From assembly GCA_027489245.1 (NCBI GenBank), contig JAIYAC010000007.1:124001-188000 (forward strand): a stretch of DNA of 64,000 nucleotides, read 5' to 3'. Made by a program: the position numbers and the translations under genes. Of this stretch, positions 1-11,600 are shown piece after piece; the stretch's first letter is position 1; the number at the start of each line of letters is the position of its first letter. The notes below the pieces were generated by a model that saw only the letters and a list, made by a program, of their open reading frames with translations, was not told the DNA's origin and ran no database searches. This DNA comes from Neisseriaceae bacterium (lineage in GTDB: Bacteria > Pseudomonadota > Gammaproteobacteria > Burkholderiales > Chromobacteriaceae).

Positions 1-64
1 CAAACCCAAGGCCTCCCGTGATCGCTCCAGTGAAATTTACCTGCTTGGCAAGGGTCGTCGCTGA
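1..64 (+). CDS. rlmE: RlmE (FtsJ/RrmJ) 23S rRNA 2'-O-ribose methyltransferase, C-terminal fragment
   Basis: Only the last 20 codons are inside the window (frame starting at base 2, TGA at 62-64). The tail, with a SRDRSSEIYLLGKGRR-type ending, matches the conserved C-terminus of RlmE, which methylates U2552 of 23S rRNA in the assembling 50S subunit. The call is supported by the neighbour: rlmE directly precedes ftsH in many proteobacteria, and ftsH starts 70 bases downstream here. The catalytic part lies outside the window and cannot be judged. Confidence 0.8.
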   Translation, partial: KPKASRDRSSEIYLLGKGRR

Positions 65-134
65 CAGCCTGCCACGCCGGGGTTACAATCAAATAAACCA
101 TTCTCCAAGTCAGGGCACATAGGAGCACGCTCTT

Positions 135-2039
<1,905 letters not shown>

Positions 2040-2057
2040 GCCTCTTGTCAATTGCCC

Positions 2058-2086
2058 GAGCCGCAGCTTAAGCTGCGGCTCTTTTG
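2058..2086 (+). terminator. Rho-independent terminator after ftsH
   Basis: A perfect 24-base palindrome (2058-2081, arms starting GAGCCGCAGC) is followed by a TTTTG run. It lies 19 bases after the ftsH stop and 15 bases before the folP start, so folP may need readthrough or its own promoter. Confidence 0.8.
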
Positions 2087-2101
2087 TTTCCGGATTGCAC
2101 C

Positions 2102-2941
2102 ATGTCGCGCTTTCTCTGTGGCCGCTACACCCTGGACCTGTCCCGCCCGCTGGTGATGGGTATCCTGAATGTCACGCCGGACTCGTTTTCGGATGGTGGC
2201 CGTCACGACACCGTGGCGCAGGCGGTAGCGCATGCGCAGGCCTTGCTGGCCGAGGGCGCCGATATTCTGGATATCGGCGGCGAGTCTACCCGCCCGGGTG
2301 CGCCCTTTGTCAGCCCCGAGGAAGAGCAACGGCGCGTGATGCCGGTACTGCGCGAGCTGGTGGGGCTGAATGTGCCGCTGTCGCTCGATACCCGCCGTAC
2401 CAGCGTGATGCAGGCGGCGCTGGCCGAAGGGCTGGTCGACCTGATAAACGATGTGTCGGCGCTGGAAGACGACGGCGCGCTGCCCTTGTTGGCCGCGGCC
2501 AACGTTGGCATCTGTCTGATGCATAAGCAGGGCAACCCCGACACCATGCAGCAGCAGCCCAGCTACCACAGCGTGGTCGACGAGGTGGGCGGCTACCTGG
2601 CGCGCCGCGTGCAGCTGTGCCTGGATGCCGGTATTGATCAGGCCAGGCTGCTGGCTGACCCGGGTTTTGGCTTTGGCAAGACGCTAGAGCACAATCTCGC
2701 GCTACTGCGTGCCTTGTCGCAGCTGGAACAGCAGGCTGGCGTGCCCTTGCTGGTAGGCTTGTCGCGCAAGAGCATGCTGGGTGCCATTACCGGTGAAAGC
2801 CAGGCAGACCAGCGCCTGGGGGCCAGCATTGCCGCTGCCTTGCTTAGCGCACAGCAAGGCGCCAGGGTGATACGCGTGCACGATGTGAAAGCAACAGTAC
2901 AAGCGCTGCAGGTACTCCGTGCCGTGCACGAAGTGCGCTAA
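2102..2941 (+). CDS. folP: Dihydropteroate synthase
   Basis: Condenses hydroxymethyl-dihydropterin pyrophosphate with p-aminobenzoate in folate synthesis; target of sulfonamides. The TIM-barrel signatures are in order: GILNVTPDSFSDGG (about 20-33), DIGGESTRPGA, NDVSAL, DPGFGFGKT, GLSRKS and RVHDV near the C-terminus. The ATG at 2102 (279 aa) is preferred; an in-frame TTG at 2084 would put the start inside the preceding terminator's T-tract. Length is normal. It is followed by glmM, as in E. coli. Confidence 0.96.
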   Translation: MSRFLCGRYTLDLSRPLVMGILNVTPDSFSDGGRHDTVAQAVAHAQALLAEGADILDIGGESTRPGAPFVSPEEEQRRVMPVLRELVGLNVPLSLDTRRTSVMQAALAEGLVDLINDVSALEDDGALPLLAAANVGICLMHKQGNPDTMQQQPSYHSVVDEVGGYLARRVQLCLDAGIDQARLLADPGFGFGKTLEHNLALLRALSQLEQQAGVPLLVGLSRKSMLGAITGESQADQRLGASIAAALLSAQQGARVIRVHDVKATVQALQVLRAVHEVR

Positions 2942-2962
2942 TATTGCGATGAATGCATGTTA

Positions 2963-2982
2963 TACCTGCCCTGGTGCAGGTA
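2963..2982. other. Small hairpin between folP and glmM
   Basis: A 7-bp inverted repeat (TACCTGC / GCAGGTA, loop of 6) sits in the 75-base gap before glmM and is followed by an A/T-rich run. It could be a weak terminator read on the minus strand or a 5'-leader hairpin for glmM. Role not established. Confidence 0.35.
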
Positions 2983-3016
2983 AAATATTATAAAAATGTC
3001 ATGTGAAGGAAGGCAG

Positions 3017-4348
3017 ATGGGCCGCAAGTATTTTGGTACCGATGGTGTGCGTGGTGAGGTAGGCAAGGCACCGATTACCCCCGAGTTCGTATTGCGCCTG
3101 GGCTACGCAGCCGGCAAGGTGCTGGTTGACCACGCCAACGAAGAACACCCTACCGTTATCATCGGCAAAGACACGCGTATTTCCGGCTATATGCTGGAAG
3201 CAGCCCTGCAAGCCGGCTTTACCGCCGCCGGGGTGAACGTACTGCTGACCGGCCCGCTGCCCACGCCGGGTATTGCCTACCTGACCCGTGCGCTGCGCTT
3301 GTCTGCCGGCGTGATGATTTCCGCTTCGCACAACCCCTACCAGGATAACGGTATCAAGTTCTTTGCCAAAGGCGGCAAAAAGCTGGACGACGCGCTGGAG
3401 CTGCAAATCGAAGCCATGCTGGATTCCCCGATGGAAACCAGCCCGTCGCGCGAGCTGGGCCGTGCCAAGCGCATCGAAGGCGCTGATCTGCGTTATATCG
3501 AATTCTGCAAGAGCACCTTCCCCAACGAGCTGGACCTGAAAGGGCTGAAGCTGGTGGTGGACTGCGCCCACGGTGCCACCTACCACATTGCCCCGAAAGT
3601 GTTTCACGAGCTGGGCGCTGAGGTCATTGCCATTGGCGACAAGCCCAGCGGTTACAACATTAACAATGGCGTGGGTGCCACTCACCCGGAGGCCATCGCC
3701 CAGGCGGTGCAAGCGCATGGTGCCGACTACGGCATTTCGCTGGATGGCGACGGCGACCGCCTGATGATGGCCGACCGCCATGGCAATGTGTACGACGGCG
3801 ACCAGCTGATTTATGTGATTGCCAAGGCCCGCGCAGCGCGCGGCCAACTTGGCGGCGGTGTGGTGGGTACGGTGATGACCAATATGGCCATGGAGCTGGC
3901 ACTGCAGCATCAGGGCGTGCCGTTTGGCCGCGCCAAGGTGGGCGACCGCTACGTACTGGAGATGCTCGGTCAAAACGGCTGGCAGGTAGGCGGCGAAGCC
4001 TCTGGCCATGTGCTGTGCCTGGACAAACACTCCACCGGCGATGGCATTATTTCCGCGCTGCAGGTGTTGGCCGCACTGCACGAGCTGAAAGTGGGGCTGG
4101 CCGAGGTATGCGCTGACTGGACGCCCTTCCCGCAGAAAATGATCAATGTGCGCTTGCACGGCCAGGACTGGAAAGCGGCGAGCGCGGTGCTGCTGCAAGA
4201 GGCCGAGCAGGCACTGGCCGGCCATGGCCGTGTGGTGCTGCGCCCATCCGGTACCGAGCCGGTCGTGCGCGTGATGGTCGAGGCCGATGATCTGGCGCTG
4301 GCTACCGACTGGGCCAGCCGCATCGCAGCGGTGATCGAAGCGGCTTAA
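3017..4348 (+). CDS. glmM: Phosphoglucosamine mutase
   Basis: Interconverts glucosamine-6-phosphate and glucosamine-1-phosphate on the way to UDP-GlcNAc, for peptidoglycan and lipopolysaccharide. N-terminal [10 protein letters not shown], the phosphoserine loop ISASHNPY (101-108), metal loop DGDGDR and the C-terminal phosphate loop [12 protein letters not shown] are all present. The ATG at 3017 follows an AAGGAAGG ribosome-binding site at 3007-3013 and gives 443 aa, close to the E. coli enzyme (445). The upstream in-frame start at 2996 would add seven residues with no family support. Confidence 0.97.
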   Translation: MGRKYFGTDGVRGEVGKAPITPEFVLRLGYAAGKVLVDHANEEHPTVIIGKDTRISGYMLEAALQAGFTAAGVNVLLTGPLPTPGIAYLTRALRLSAGVMISASHNPYQDNGIKFFAKGGKKLDDALELQIEAMLDSPMETSPSRELGRAKRIEGADLRYIEFCKSTFPNELDLKGLKLVVDCAHGATYHIAPKVFHELGAEVIAIGDKPSGYNINNGVGATHPEAIAQAVQAHGADYGISLDGDGDRLMMADRHGNVYDGDQLIYVIAKARAARGQLGGGVVGTVMTNMAMELALQHQGVPFGRAKVGDRYVLEMLGQNGWQVGGEASGHVLCLDKHSTGDGIISALQVLAALHELKVGLAEVCADWTPFPQKMINVRLHGQDWKAASAVLLQEAEQALAGHGRVVLRPSGTEPVVRVMVEADDLALATDWASRIAAVIEAA

Positions 4349-4366
4349 CGGTGCTGTACGCAGTGC

Positions 4367-4393
4367 AAAAAAGCGGCCTTGGCCGCTTTTTTT
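4367..4393 (+). terminator. Terminator after glmM
   Basis: AAGCGGCC (4371-4378), loop TT, GGCCGCTT, then a run of seven T (4387-4393). An A-run on the left could also let it work on the minus strand. Confidence 0.9.
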
Positions 4394-4397
4394 ACGC

Positions 4398-4407
4398 CTG
4401 CGGCCAA
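4398..4407 (-). repeat. GTTGGCCGCA-family word (single copy, intergenic)
   Basis: An exact minus-strand copy of the 9-base core is at 4399-4407, immediately after the glmM terminator. It belongs to the 51-copy word family described in the findings. Confidence 0.7.
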
Positions 4408-4438
4408 CCTTGGCACACAGATAGGCACACAGAAAAGC

Positions 4439-4471
4439 AAAAAGCCCTGCCGGCGTAGGCGGGCAGGGCTT
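4439..4471 (-). terminator. Terminator of the alanine symporter gene (minus strand)
   Basis: Read on the minus strand: arms AGCCCTGCC / GGCAGGGCT (4462-4470 and 4443-4451) are followed by TTTTT. It is placed 23 bases beyond the stop of the minus-strand gene at 4494. Confidence 0.85.
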
Positions 4472-4493
4472 GGCGATATAGCCTGAGTGGCGA

Positions 4494-5918
<1,425 letters not shown>

Positions 5919-6226
5919 GTGGACTCCTCAAGAATGAAGGTGTTGTTCAATGCCGGTTTTCCGGTCTTTGTTTTTTCGGTAAAGAACTTTCCCCGTTTTG
6001 GGGGCGACATAATAGCGCACTTGTAGATTGTATGCGCTCGAAAAGGAAAAAAATGACAGCAAAAGCAATGATTTATGGCAATTTGCTATTGTTTGTGAAA
6101 CTAAATATTCAAGTGTGAATGTCAGGCTTTCGCTGGCAGGGCAAAGCTATCGCCCCAGGCAGGCGCAGTGAGGTGCATGCCCGGTATCGATATGATGGCT
6201 GGCAGGTGCCAGCCAGAGGTGGGGGT
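5919..6226. promoter_or_regulatory. A/T-rich leader of the symporter gene
   Basis: This 308-base gap holds no convincing gene; a 69-codon plus-strand frame over it has no recognisable product and poor composition. It is markedly A/T-rich for this genome. A 6-bp inverted repeat AGCGCA / TGCGCT (6014-6019 and 6033-6038, spacer 13) overlaps a possible minus-strand -10 (TATTAT, complement of 6009-6014), so it could be an operator for the symporter. This is inference. Confidence 0.3.
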
Positions 6227-6448
6227 TTACTTGTCCAGCAGGCGGCTAACCAGCGCGCGTACGCGCGGGGCGCCAATCAGTACCAGGGGGAAGGCGCAGC
6301 ACCATGCCAGTAGCCAGGCGTGCAGCCAGCGTGCAGGAAAGCCTGCATCCAGGCCGGTATTGATGCCGGTGAGAATGCCGGACATGAAAAACGCCATATA
6401 GCCGGACATGAACAGGGCAAAAAGCAGGGTGTGTTTACGGGTAGGCAT
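6227..6448 (-). CDS. DUF2798-type small membrane protein
   Basis: A 73-aa protein with two hydrophobic helices (about residues 7-28 and 40-61). The second, rich in Trp and ending AFPLVLIGAPRVRALV, fits the DUF2798 family of two-helix inner-membrane proteins of unknown function. It starts at the ATG at 6446-6448; no strong ribosome-binding site is visible. It lies downstream of another small minus-strand gene, beyond that gene's terminator-like hairpin. Confidence 0.7.
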   Translation of the reverse strand: MPTRKHTLLFALFMSGYMAFFMSGILTGINTGLDAGFPARWLHAWLLAWCCAFPLVLIGAPRVRALVSRLLDK

Positions 6449-6497
6449 GGCAGGTTTCGCGCAAAAGGCGCATGGTAAAGCGCAGTGCGCAGGCTGG

Positions 6498-6773
6498 CTA
6501 CCCTTGCATGTGCAGGGTTATTGGCTGGCGCTGGCGAAACGGCAGGCGTAAAAAAACCGGGCCGCAGCCCGGTTTGCCGGCAGTGCCTTTCTGTGTGTCT
6601 TGGCACTGCGTATCAAGGGTATGGTCATGCTGGCTGTCGTACCAGTCGTCCTGCTCGGCCAGCAGGTGTTGCTTGCCGGCAAAGCGGGCGCTGCTCTGGC
6701 TGCGCTGGTGGGCGCCGCCTTTTTTCAGCAAAGGGCTGTGCGCAAACGGGTTGCGCGGTTTCAGGGTGCTCAT
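6498..6773 (-). CDS. Small basic protein whose frame overlaps a terminator
   Basis: A 91-codon minus-strand frame starting at the ATG of 6771-6773, with AGGAG 5 bases upstream (6779-6783). The N-terminus (KPRNPFAHSPLLKKGGAHQR) is basic and looks like a small conserved proteobacterial protein, but I cannot name the family. A DDWYD motif sits near residue 42. A classic terminator (6549-6575) lies inside the last third of the frame, 51 bases before the TAG, so many transcripts would end without a stop codon after about 73 codons. E. coli arfA is built this way. The sequence itself is not recognisably ArfA. Confidence 0.55.
   Translation of the reverse strand: MSTLKPRNPFAHSPLLKKGGAHQRSQSSARFAGKQHLLAEQDDWYDSQHDHTLDTQCQDTQKGTAGKPGCGPVFLRLPFRQRQPITLHMQG
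6549..6575 (-). terminator. Terminator inside the small basic gene
   Basis: On the minus strand: AAACCGGGC (6567-6575), loop TGCG, GCCCGGTTT (6554-6562), then a continuing T-run down to 6551. It has a strong G/C stem with a U-tract. The reading frame is open straight through it. Confidence 0.8.
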
Positions 6774-6794
6774 GCTTGCTCCTGTGGCTTAAGT

Positions 6795-6820
6795 CAGGTT
6801 GGCCGCATGCGGCCAACCTG
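6795..6820. repeat. Perfect 26-base palindrome of two GTTGGCCGCA words
   Basis: Two words meet head to head with no loop (cores at 6799-6807 and 6808-6816), extended by CAG/CTG on each side. It lies 7 bases after the udk stop (minus strand) and 22 before the next start. The position suggests a terminator-like role, but there is no T-run on either strand. Confidence 0.75.
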
Positions 6821-6826
6821 GGGGTG

Positions 6827-7450
6827 TTAGCCGGCCTGTTGAATCAGGCTGGCGACTTTGGTGGTGATGATATCCACCGCCGGGTCGTTGGCGCCGTGCG
6901 GCAGGATCACGTCGGCAAAGCGTTTGGTGGGCTCGATGAACTGGTTGTGCATCGGGCGCACGGTGCCCAGGTACTGCTCGATCACATTGTCTGTGGTGCG
7001 GCCACGTTCGGCAATATCGCGCTTCAGGCGGCGGATAAAGCGCACGTCCGGGTCGGTATCCACAAAAATCTTCAGCGACATCATGTCGCGCAGCGCAGCA
7101 TCGTACAGGGGGAACAAGCCTTCGATCACGATGACTGGCGCGGGCTGCACGGTCACGGTGGTGTCGGCGCGGGTGTGGTTGGAAAAGTCATACACCGGCA
7201 TCTCGATGGCGCGGCCGTTACGCAGGTCGTCGATGTGTTCGATCAGCAGTGGCCAGTCAAAGGCGTGCGGGTGGTCGTAGTTGGTGCTCAGGCGCTGTTC
7301 AAACGTGAGGTGGCTTTGGTCGCGGTAGTAGTAGTCCTGCACGATGACCGCGGCCATCTCGGTGCCGATGGTTTCCAGCACCTTGCGGGTCACCGTGGTT
7401 TTGCCGCTGCCGCTGCCGCCAGCGACGCCGATAATGAACGGTGTCGACAT
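6827..7450 (-). CDS. udk: Uridine kinase
   Basis: Phosphorylates uridine and cytidine in pyrimidine salvage. The 207-aa protein starts STPFIIGVAGGSGSGKTT, with a P-loop at about 10-17, followed by QDYYYRD and the NYDHPHAFDW nucleoside-site motif; E. coli Udk is 213 aa. The ATG at 7448-7450 is preferred over an upstream in-frame start at 7486 because AAGG precedes it and the P-loop then sits at the normal distance from the N-terminus. It is separated from the isc operon by a terminator. Confidence 0.96.
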   Translation of the reverse strand: MSTPFIIGVAGGSGSGKTTVTRKVLETIGTEMAAVIVQDYYYRDQSHLTFEQRLSTNYDHPHAFDWPLLIEHIDDLRNGRAIEMPVYDFSNHTRADTTVTVQPAPVIVIEGLFPLYDAALRDMMSLKIFVDTDPDVRFIRRLKRDIAERGRTTDNVIEQYLGTVRPMHNQFIEPTKRFADVILPHGANDPAVDIITTKVASLIQQAG

Positions 7451-7619
7451 AATAACCTTGCCTGAATGTGAAAAAAAACGCGCCATTCTAATGACTTGGC
7501 GCGCTGGCCACCACTATTTTTGTCAGTCTTGGCACAACATGCCAAAGGCAACACCGGCCGGGCCACGGAGCCTGCGCTGTTTATAGCATTTGCCCGGCTC
7601 TTTTCCTGGCCAGAATGAC

Positions 7620-7643
7620 AAACGCCCTGCGTGGGCAGGGCGT
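7620..7643 (-). terminator. Terminator at the end of the isc operon
   Basis: Arms ACGCCCTGC / GCAGGGCGT (7622-7630, 7635-7643) with a 4-base loop; on the minus strand it is followed by TTGTCATTC. It lies 18 bases past the iscX stop. The U-tract is short. Confidence 0.65.
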
Positions 7644-7661
7644 GGCGCGAGGCGACAGTGC

Positions 7662-7856
7662 TTATTCCGCTTCGTCTATCCAGGCCTGCTGGATGGCTTC
7701 CAGTACCTTTTCGCCACCCCGGCTGTGGTCGTCGTCAAACCCGGGCAGGTTCACTACCCAGTTGTGCAGGTCGGTAAAGCGCACGGTTTTCGGGTCGGTA
7801 TCCGGCTGGCTATCGTACAGCTCGATAGCAATCTGGTTGATGTCGGTCCATTTCAT
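7662..7856 (-). CDS. iscX: IscX (YfhJ) ISC accessory protein
   Basis: A 64-aa acidic protein; MKWTDINQIAIELYD, the FTDLH motif and a C-terminal EAIQQAWIDE match IscX throughout. IscX binds IscS and iron and modulates cluster assembly. It is the last gene of the isc operon, 11 bases after fdx, as in E. coli. Length is normal. Confidence 0.96.
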   Translation of the reverse strand: MKWTDINQIAIELYDSQPDTDPKTVRFTDLHNWVVNLPGFDDDHSRGGEKVLEAIQQAWIDEAE

Positions 7857-7867
7857 GGCCAGGCTCC

Positions 7868-8209
7868 TTAGTGGTGCTCGCGGGCGTGGTTGATGGTGTA
7901 GCGTGGAATCTCTACCACCAGGTCTTCATCGGTCACGATGGCCTGGCACGACAGGCGCGACTGGGCTTCCAGGCCCCAGGCCTTGTCCAGCATGTCGTCT
8001 TCCAGCTCGTCGGACGGTGGCAGCGAGTTGAAGCCTTCGCGTACCACAATGTGACAGGTGGTGCAGGCGCAGGACATTTCGCAGGCGTGTTCGATTTCGA
8101 TATCGCTTGCCAGCAGGGCATCGCAGACGGTGGTGCCGGTGGCAACGTCGTCGATAACGGCGCCATCGGGGCACAGGTCTGCGTGAGGCAGCACGATGAT
8201 ACGCGGCAT
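7868..8209 (-). CDS. fdx: ISC-type [2Fe-2S] ferredoxin
   Basis: A 113-aa adrenodoxin-type ferredoxin supplying electrons for cluster assembly. The ligand cysteines are Cys43, Cys49 and Cys52 (in HACEMSCACTTCH) and Cys88 (LSCQA), matching E. coli Fdx spacing; Cys47 is an extra cysteine between ligands, as in other ISC ferredoxins. It is placed between hscA and iscX. Confidence 0.97.
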   Translation of the reverse strand: MPRIIVLPHADLCPDGAVIDDVATGTTVCDALLASDIEIEHACEMSCACTTCHIVVREGFNSLPPSDELEDDMLDKAWGLEAQSRLSCQAIVTDEDLVVEIPRYTINHAREHH

Positions 8210-8246
8210 GGTGTGTTCCTTTAGGTTTTGGCTGCCGCTACGGCAC

Positions 8247-8256
8247 GTTGGCCGCA
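8247..8256 (+). repeat. GTTGGCCGCA word between hscA and fdx
   Basis: An exact 10-base copy in the 53-base gap inside the isc operon, one of 16 intergenic copies of this word. Confidence 0.65.
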
Positions 8257-8262
8257 GCGGGT

Positions 8263-10122
8263 TTACAGGTTGCCGATGTGTTTGCCCTTCAGGGCTTGCT
8301 GGATGTTGCGGTCCATGCGGCGGGCGGCGAATTCTTCCGTGGCCTGGCTCAGGCGCTGCGTGGCGGCGTTCACCTCGCGTGTGGTTTGCGTGGCGATAGC
8401 GCTGTGCAGGCCGGCGATGGCGACGTCCAGTTGGGCGCGCTCGTCGCTATCCAGCAGGTCGCCATCGGCGGCCAGCGCGGCGGTGGTGGCGGCGATCAGG
8501 CCTTCGGCATCCACAATGGCTTCGCGCAGTTTGCGTGCGGCGATATCGTCCTGCACGTGGGCGAGCGAGTCGGTCAGCATGCGGCTGATTTCGTCGTCGG
8601 ACAGGCCGTAGCTAGGCTTCACTTCGATGCTGGCTTCCACACCGGAGGTCTGCTCGCGCGCCGTCACCGACAGCAAGCCGTCGGCGTCCACCTGGTAGGT
8701 AACACGGATGCGGGCGGCACCGGCCACCATCGGCGGGATGCCACGCAGCACAAACTTGGCCAGGCTGCGGCAATCGCTCACCAGCTCGCGTTCGCCTTGC
8801 AGGATGTGCACCGACATGGCGGTCTGGCCGTCTTTGAAGGTGGTGAATTCCTGCGCGCGCGCTACCGGAATGGTGCTGTTGCGCGGGATGATCTTTTCGG
8901 TCAGGCCGCCCATGGTTTCGATGCCCAGCGACAGTGGAATCACGTCCAGCAGCAGCCATTCGTCTTCGCCCTTGTTGCCGGCCAGCACATTGGCCTGGAT
9001 GGCCGCGCCCAGCGCCACCACTTTATCCGGGTCCAGGTTGGTCAGCGGGGTCTGGCCAAAGTACTGGCCCACGGCTTTCTGTACGTGTGGCATGCGCGTG
9101 GCGCCGCCTACCATCACCACGCCTTTGACGTCTTCGGCGCCGATTTTGGCGTCGCGCAGGGCCTTGCGTACCGGCAGCAGGGTCTTGTCGATCAGCGTTT
9201 TGCTGATGTCGTGGAAGATGGCCTGGGTCAGCAGCAGGTCCACGGTCAGGCCGTCGGACAGCAGGGCGGTAATACGGGTCTCGGCGTGCTCGGTCAGCGC
9301 TTCTTTGGCTTCGCGTGCACAGGTCAGCAGCAGGCGGGTGTCGTGTGCGTTCAGGCCGTGCAGGTCGGCTTGCTCCAGAACCCAGCAATAAATGCGGTGG
9401 TCGAAGTCGTCACCACCCAGCGACGAATCGCCGCTGGTGGACAGCACCTCGAACACGCCACGGCTCAGCGCCAGTACCGAGACATCGAAAGTACCGCCGC
9501 CCAGGTCGTACACCACGTAGGTGCCCTCGGCGCCGTTATCCAGGCCGTAGGCGATGGCGGCGGCGGTGGGCTCGTTCAGCAGGCGCAGTACGTTCAGTCC
9601 GGCCAGGCGGGCTGCGTCTTTGGTGGCCTGGCGTTGGGCGTCGTCAAAGTAGGCGGGCACGGTAATCACGGCCCCCACCAGCTCGCCGCCCAGGCTGTCT
9701 TCGGCGCGGCTGCGCAGGGTGCGCAGGATGTCGGCAGATACTTCTACCGGGCTCTTGGCGCCGGCGCGGGTCAACAGCTGCACCATGCCGGGGGCGTCCA
9801 TAAAGCGGTACGGGCTGCGGCCAACGTCCTGGATATCAGCCAGGCCGCGGCCCATGAAGCGTTTTACCGACACGATGGTGTTGTTGGGGTCGCGGCTTTG
9901 CTCGGCTTGCGCGGCGTAGCCGACAACGACCTCGCCCTGCTCGGTGTAGCGCACCACCGATGGCAGCAGGCTGCGGCCGTGGGCGTCGGGCAGTACCGTG
10001 GCGGAGCCGCTTTTGACGGTGGCGACCAGCGAGTTGGTGGTACCCAGGTCGATGCCTACCGCCAGGCGGTGTTGGTGCGGGGCGGCGGACAAGCCGGGTT
10101 CGGCAATTTGCAATAGGGCCAT
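8263..10122 (-). CDS. hscA: Fe-S assembly chaperone HscA (Hsp70 family)
   Basis: A specialised DnaK-like ATPase that drives transfer of clusters from IscU. The 619-aa protein has the Hsp70 nucleotide domain ([10 protein letters not shown] at about 22-31, [23 protein letters not shown]) and a substrate domain starting around residue 390, ending with a helical lid. Like other HscA it lacks the long acidic DnaK tail. It follows hscB with a 50-base gap. Confidence 0.98.
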   Translation of the reverse strand: MALLQIAEPGLSAAPHQHRLAVGIDLGTTNSLVATVKSGSATVLPDAHGRSLLPSVVRYTEQGEVVVGYAAQAEQSRDPNNTIVSVKRFMGRGLADIQDVGRSPYRFMDAPGMVQLLTRAGAKSPVEVSADILRTLRSRAEDSLGGELVGAVITVPAYFDDAQRQATKDAARLAGLNVLRLLNEPTAAAIAYGLDNGAEGTYVVYDLGGGTFDVSVLALSRGVFEVLSTSGDSSLGGDDFDHRIYCWVLEQADLHGLNAHDTRLLLTCAREAKEALTEHAETRITALLSDGLTVDLLLTQAIFHDISKTLIDKTLLPVRKALRDAKIGAEDVKGVVMVGGATRMPHVQKAVGQYFGQTPLTNLDPDKVVALGAAIQANVLAGNKGEDEWLLLDVIPLSLGIETMGGLTEKIIPRNSTIPVARAQEFTTFKDGQTAMSVHILQGERELVSDCRSLAKFVLRGIPPMVAGAARIRVTYQVDADGLLSVTAREQTSGVEASIEVKPSYGLSDDEISRMLTDSLAHVQDDIAARKLREAIVDAEGLIAATTAALAADGDLLDSDERAQLDVAIAGLHSAIATQTTREVNAATQRLSQATEEFAARRMDRNIQQALKGKHIGNL

Positions 10123-10172
10123 GGCTGCTTGCTTACTCTATGCAGTGGCCAGCGTGGGCTGGCGCGGTATGT

Positions 10173-10706
10173 TTAGTACAGCAACGCTTCGATGGCGTCG
10201 CCGATTTCCTGATCCAGTTTTTCCAGAAAGCGCAGTTTGCGTACCGCCAGCGCGGCCGCAGCGTGGTCGGCCTGCTCGTCCAGCGTGCTGCCCAGTTCGG
10301 CTTCCAGGCCTTTCACGTCGCCGCGCAGCTGGCGCGATAGCGCTTCCAGCTGGTCGACGTTGGCCGCAGCGCGGGCGTCGGCAATGGCTTCGCGCCATTC
10401 CATTTGCGCCATCAGAAAGGCGGCCGGCATGCTGGTATTGGTTTCTTCGGCGGTGTCCACGCCGGCCAGCTGCAGCAGGTAGCGGGCGCGGGCTACCGGC
10501 GACTTCAGCGTCTGGTAGGCTTCGTTCACGCGGGTGGCGCGCATCAGGGCCACGCGCTTTTCGGCGTCCTGGCCGCTGACATAGCGGTCGGGGTGCACTT
10601 CGGCGGCGGCGGTGCGCCAGGCGCTATCCAGCAGGGCCGTGTCGATGGCAAAACGGCGCGGCAGGTTGAACAGCGCAAAGTGATCCTGCGTGAAATCGGT
10701 GCTCAT
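10173..10706 (-). CDS. hscB: Fe-S assembly co-chaperone HscB (J protein)
   Basis: An N-terminal J domain (about residues 3-75, HPD at 38-40) stimulates HscA ATPase; the C-terminal three-helix domain binds IscU. The ATG at 10704-10706 gives 177 aa; an upstream in-frame TTG would add five residues and is less likely. The ribosome-binding site is weak, consistent with translation from the polycistronic isc message. Confidence 0.96.
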   Translation of the reverse strand: MSTDFTQDHFALFNLPRRFAIDTALLDSAWRTAAAEVHPDRYVSGQDAEKRVALMRATRVNEAYQTLKSPVARARYLLQLAGVDTAEETNTSMPAAFLMAQMEWREAIADARAAANVDQLEALSRQLRGDVKGLEAELGSTLDEQADHAAAALAVRKLRFLEKLDQEIGDAIEALLY

Positions 10707-10794
10707 GAACGCTTTCTGCAAAAACCGGGGAAGGATGAAACGACAACACCGGCCAGCCCGCGTTCGCGCAGGCAGGGCCGGTGGCAGCAGGGGC

Positions 10795-11118
10795 TTAGAC
10801 GTTGAAGCTTTCGCCGCAGCCGCACTCGTCTTTCACGTTCGGGTTGTTGAACTTGAAGCCTTCGTTCAAGCCTTCCTTGGTGTAGTCCAGCTCGGTGCCT
10901 TCCAGGTAGGCCAGGCTCTTGGCATCGGTAAACACGGTGACGCCGTGGCTCTGGAAGGTGATGTCGTCATCGGTGGCGACATCAACGAACTCCAGCTTGT
11001 AGGCCATGCCGGAACAACCGGAGGTTTTTACCCCCAGGCGGATGCCCAGGCCCTTGCCGCGTTTGGCGATGAAGTTGCTGACGTGCTTTGCTGCGCTTTC
11101 GGAGAGCGTGATTGCCAT
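10795..11118 (-). CDS. iscA: Iron-sulfur carrier IscA
   Basis: An A-type carrier of 107 aa that takes clusters from IscU to [4Fe-4S] apoproteins. The three conserved cysteines are Cys35 (TSGCSGMAY) and Cys99/Cys101 (ECGCGESF). Gene order and length match E. coli. Confidence 0.97.
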   Translation of the reverse strand: MAITLSESAAKHVSNFIAKRGKGLGIRLGVKTSGCSGMAYKLEFVDVATDDDITFQSHGVTVFTDAKSLAYLEGTELDYTKEGLNEGFKFNNPNVKDECGCGESFNV

Positions 11119-11164
11119 GATTGCGTCTGCCTTGTGCTGCTGGCGGGCCGGGGCCCGCCGTCTG

Positions 11165-11548
11165 TTATTTACCGTGCTTCTGCTTGTAGTCGGCCACTGC
11201 GGCCTTGATGGCGTCTTCGGCCAGGATGGAGCAGTGGATTTTCACCGGGGGCAGGGCCAGTTCTTCGGCGATATCGGTGTTCTTGATGGCCAGCGCCTCG
11301 TCCAGCGACTTGCCTTTTACCCATTCGGTAATCAGCGAGCTGGAGGCAATGGCGGAGCCACAGCCGTAGGTTTTGAATTTGGCGTCTTCGATCACGCCGT
11401 CTTCGCTTACCTTGATCTGCAGTTTCATTACGTCGCCACAGGCCGGTGCGCCTACCATGCCGGTGCCAACCGAGTCGTCACCCTTTTCGAAAGCGCCCAC
11501 GTTGCGCGGGTTTTCGTAGTGATCCATTACCTTGTCGCTGTATGCCAT
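11165..11548 (-). CDS. iscU: Iron-sulfur scaffold IscU
   Basis: A 127-aa scaffold on which IscS-derived sulfur and iron form the cluster. Ligands Cys37, Cys63 and Cys106 are present, with Asp39 in ACGDV, and the HscA-binding motif LPPVK is at 99-103. It lies between iscS and iscA. Confidence 0.98.
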   Translation of the reverse strand: MAYSDKVMDHYENPRNVGAFEKGDDSVGTGMVGAPACGDVMKLQIKVSEDGVIEDAKFKTYGCGSAIASSSLITEWVKGKSLDEALAIKNTDIAEELALPPVKIHCSILAEDAIKAAVADYKQKHGK

Positions 11549-11564
11549 GATGCTGTCTCCTGCG

Positions 11565-11584
11565 TGCGGCCAAGGTTGGCCGCA
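11565..11584. repeat. Inverted pair of TTGGCCGCA words between iscS and iscU
   Basis: Cores at 11565-11573 (minus) and 11576-11584 (plus), separated by 2 bases, form a compact hairpin in the 52-base gap. No T-run follows. It could tune iscU expression relative to iscS or simply be a word pair. Confidence 0.65.
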
Positions 11585-11600
11585 TCGTCAAAATAGGGTC

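Noticed and set aside
8248-10116. A 622-codon plus-strand frame opposite hscA
   Set aside because: Exact antisense of an Hsp70 gene, a well-known source of long spurious frames.
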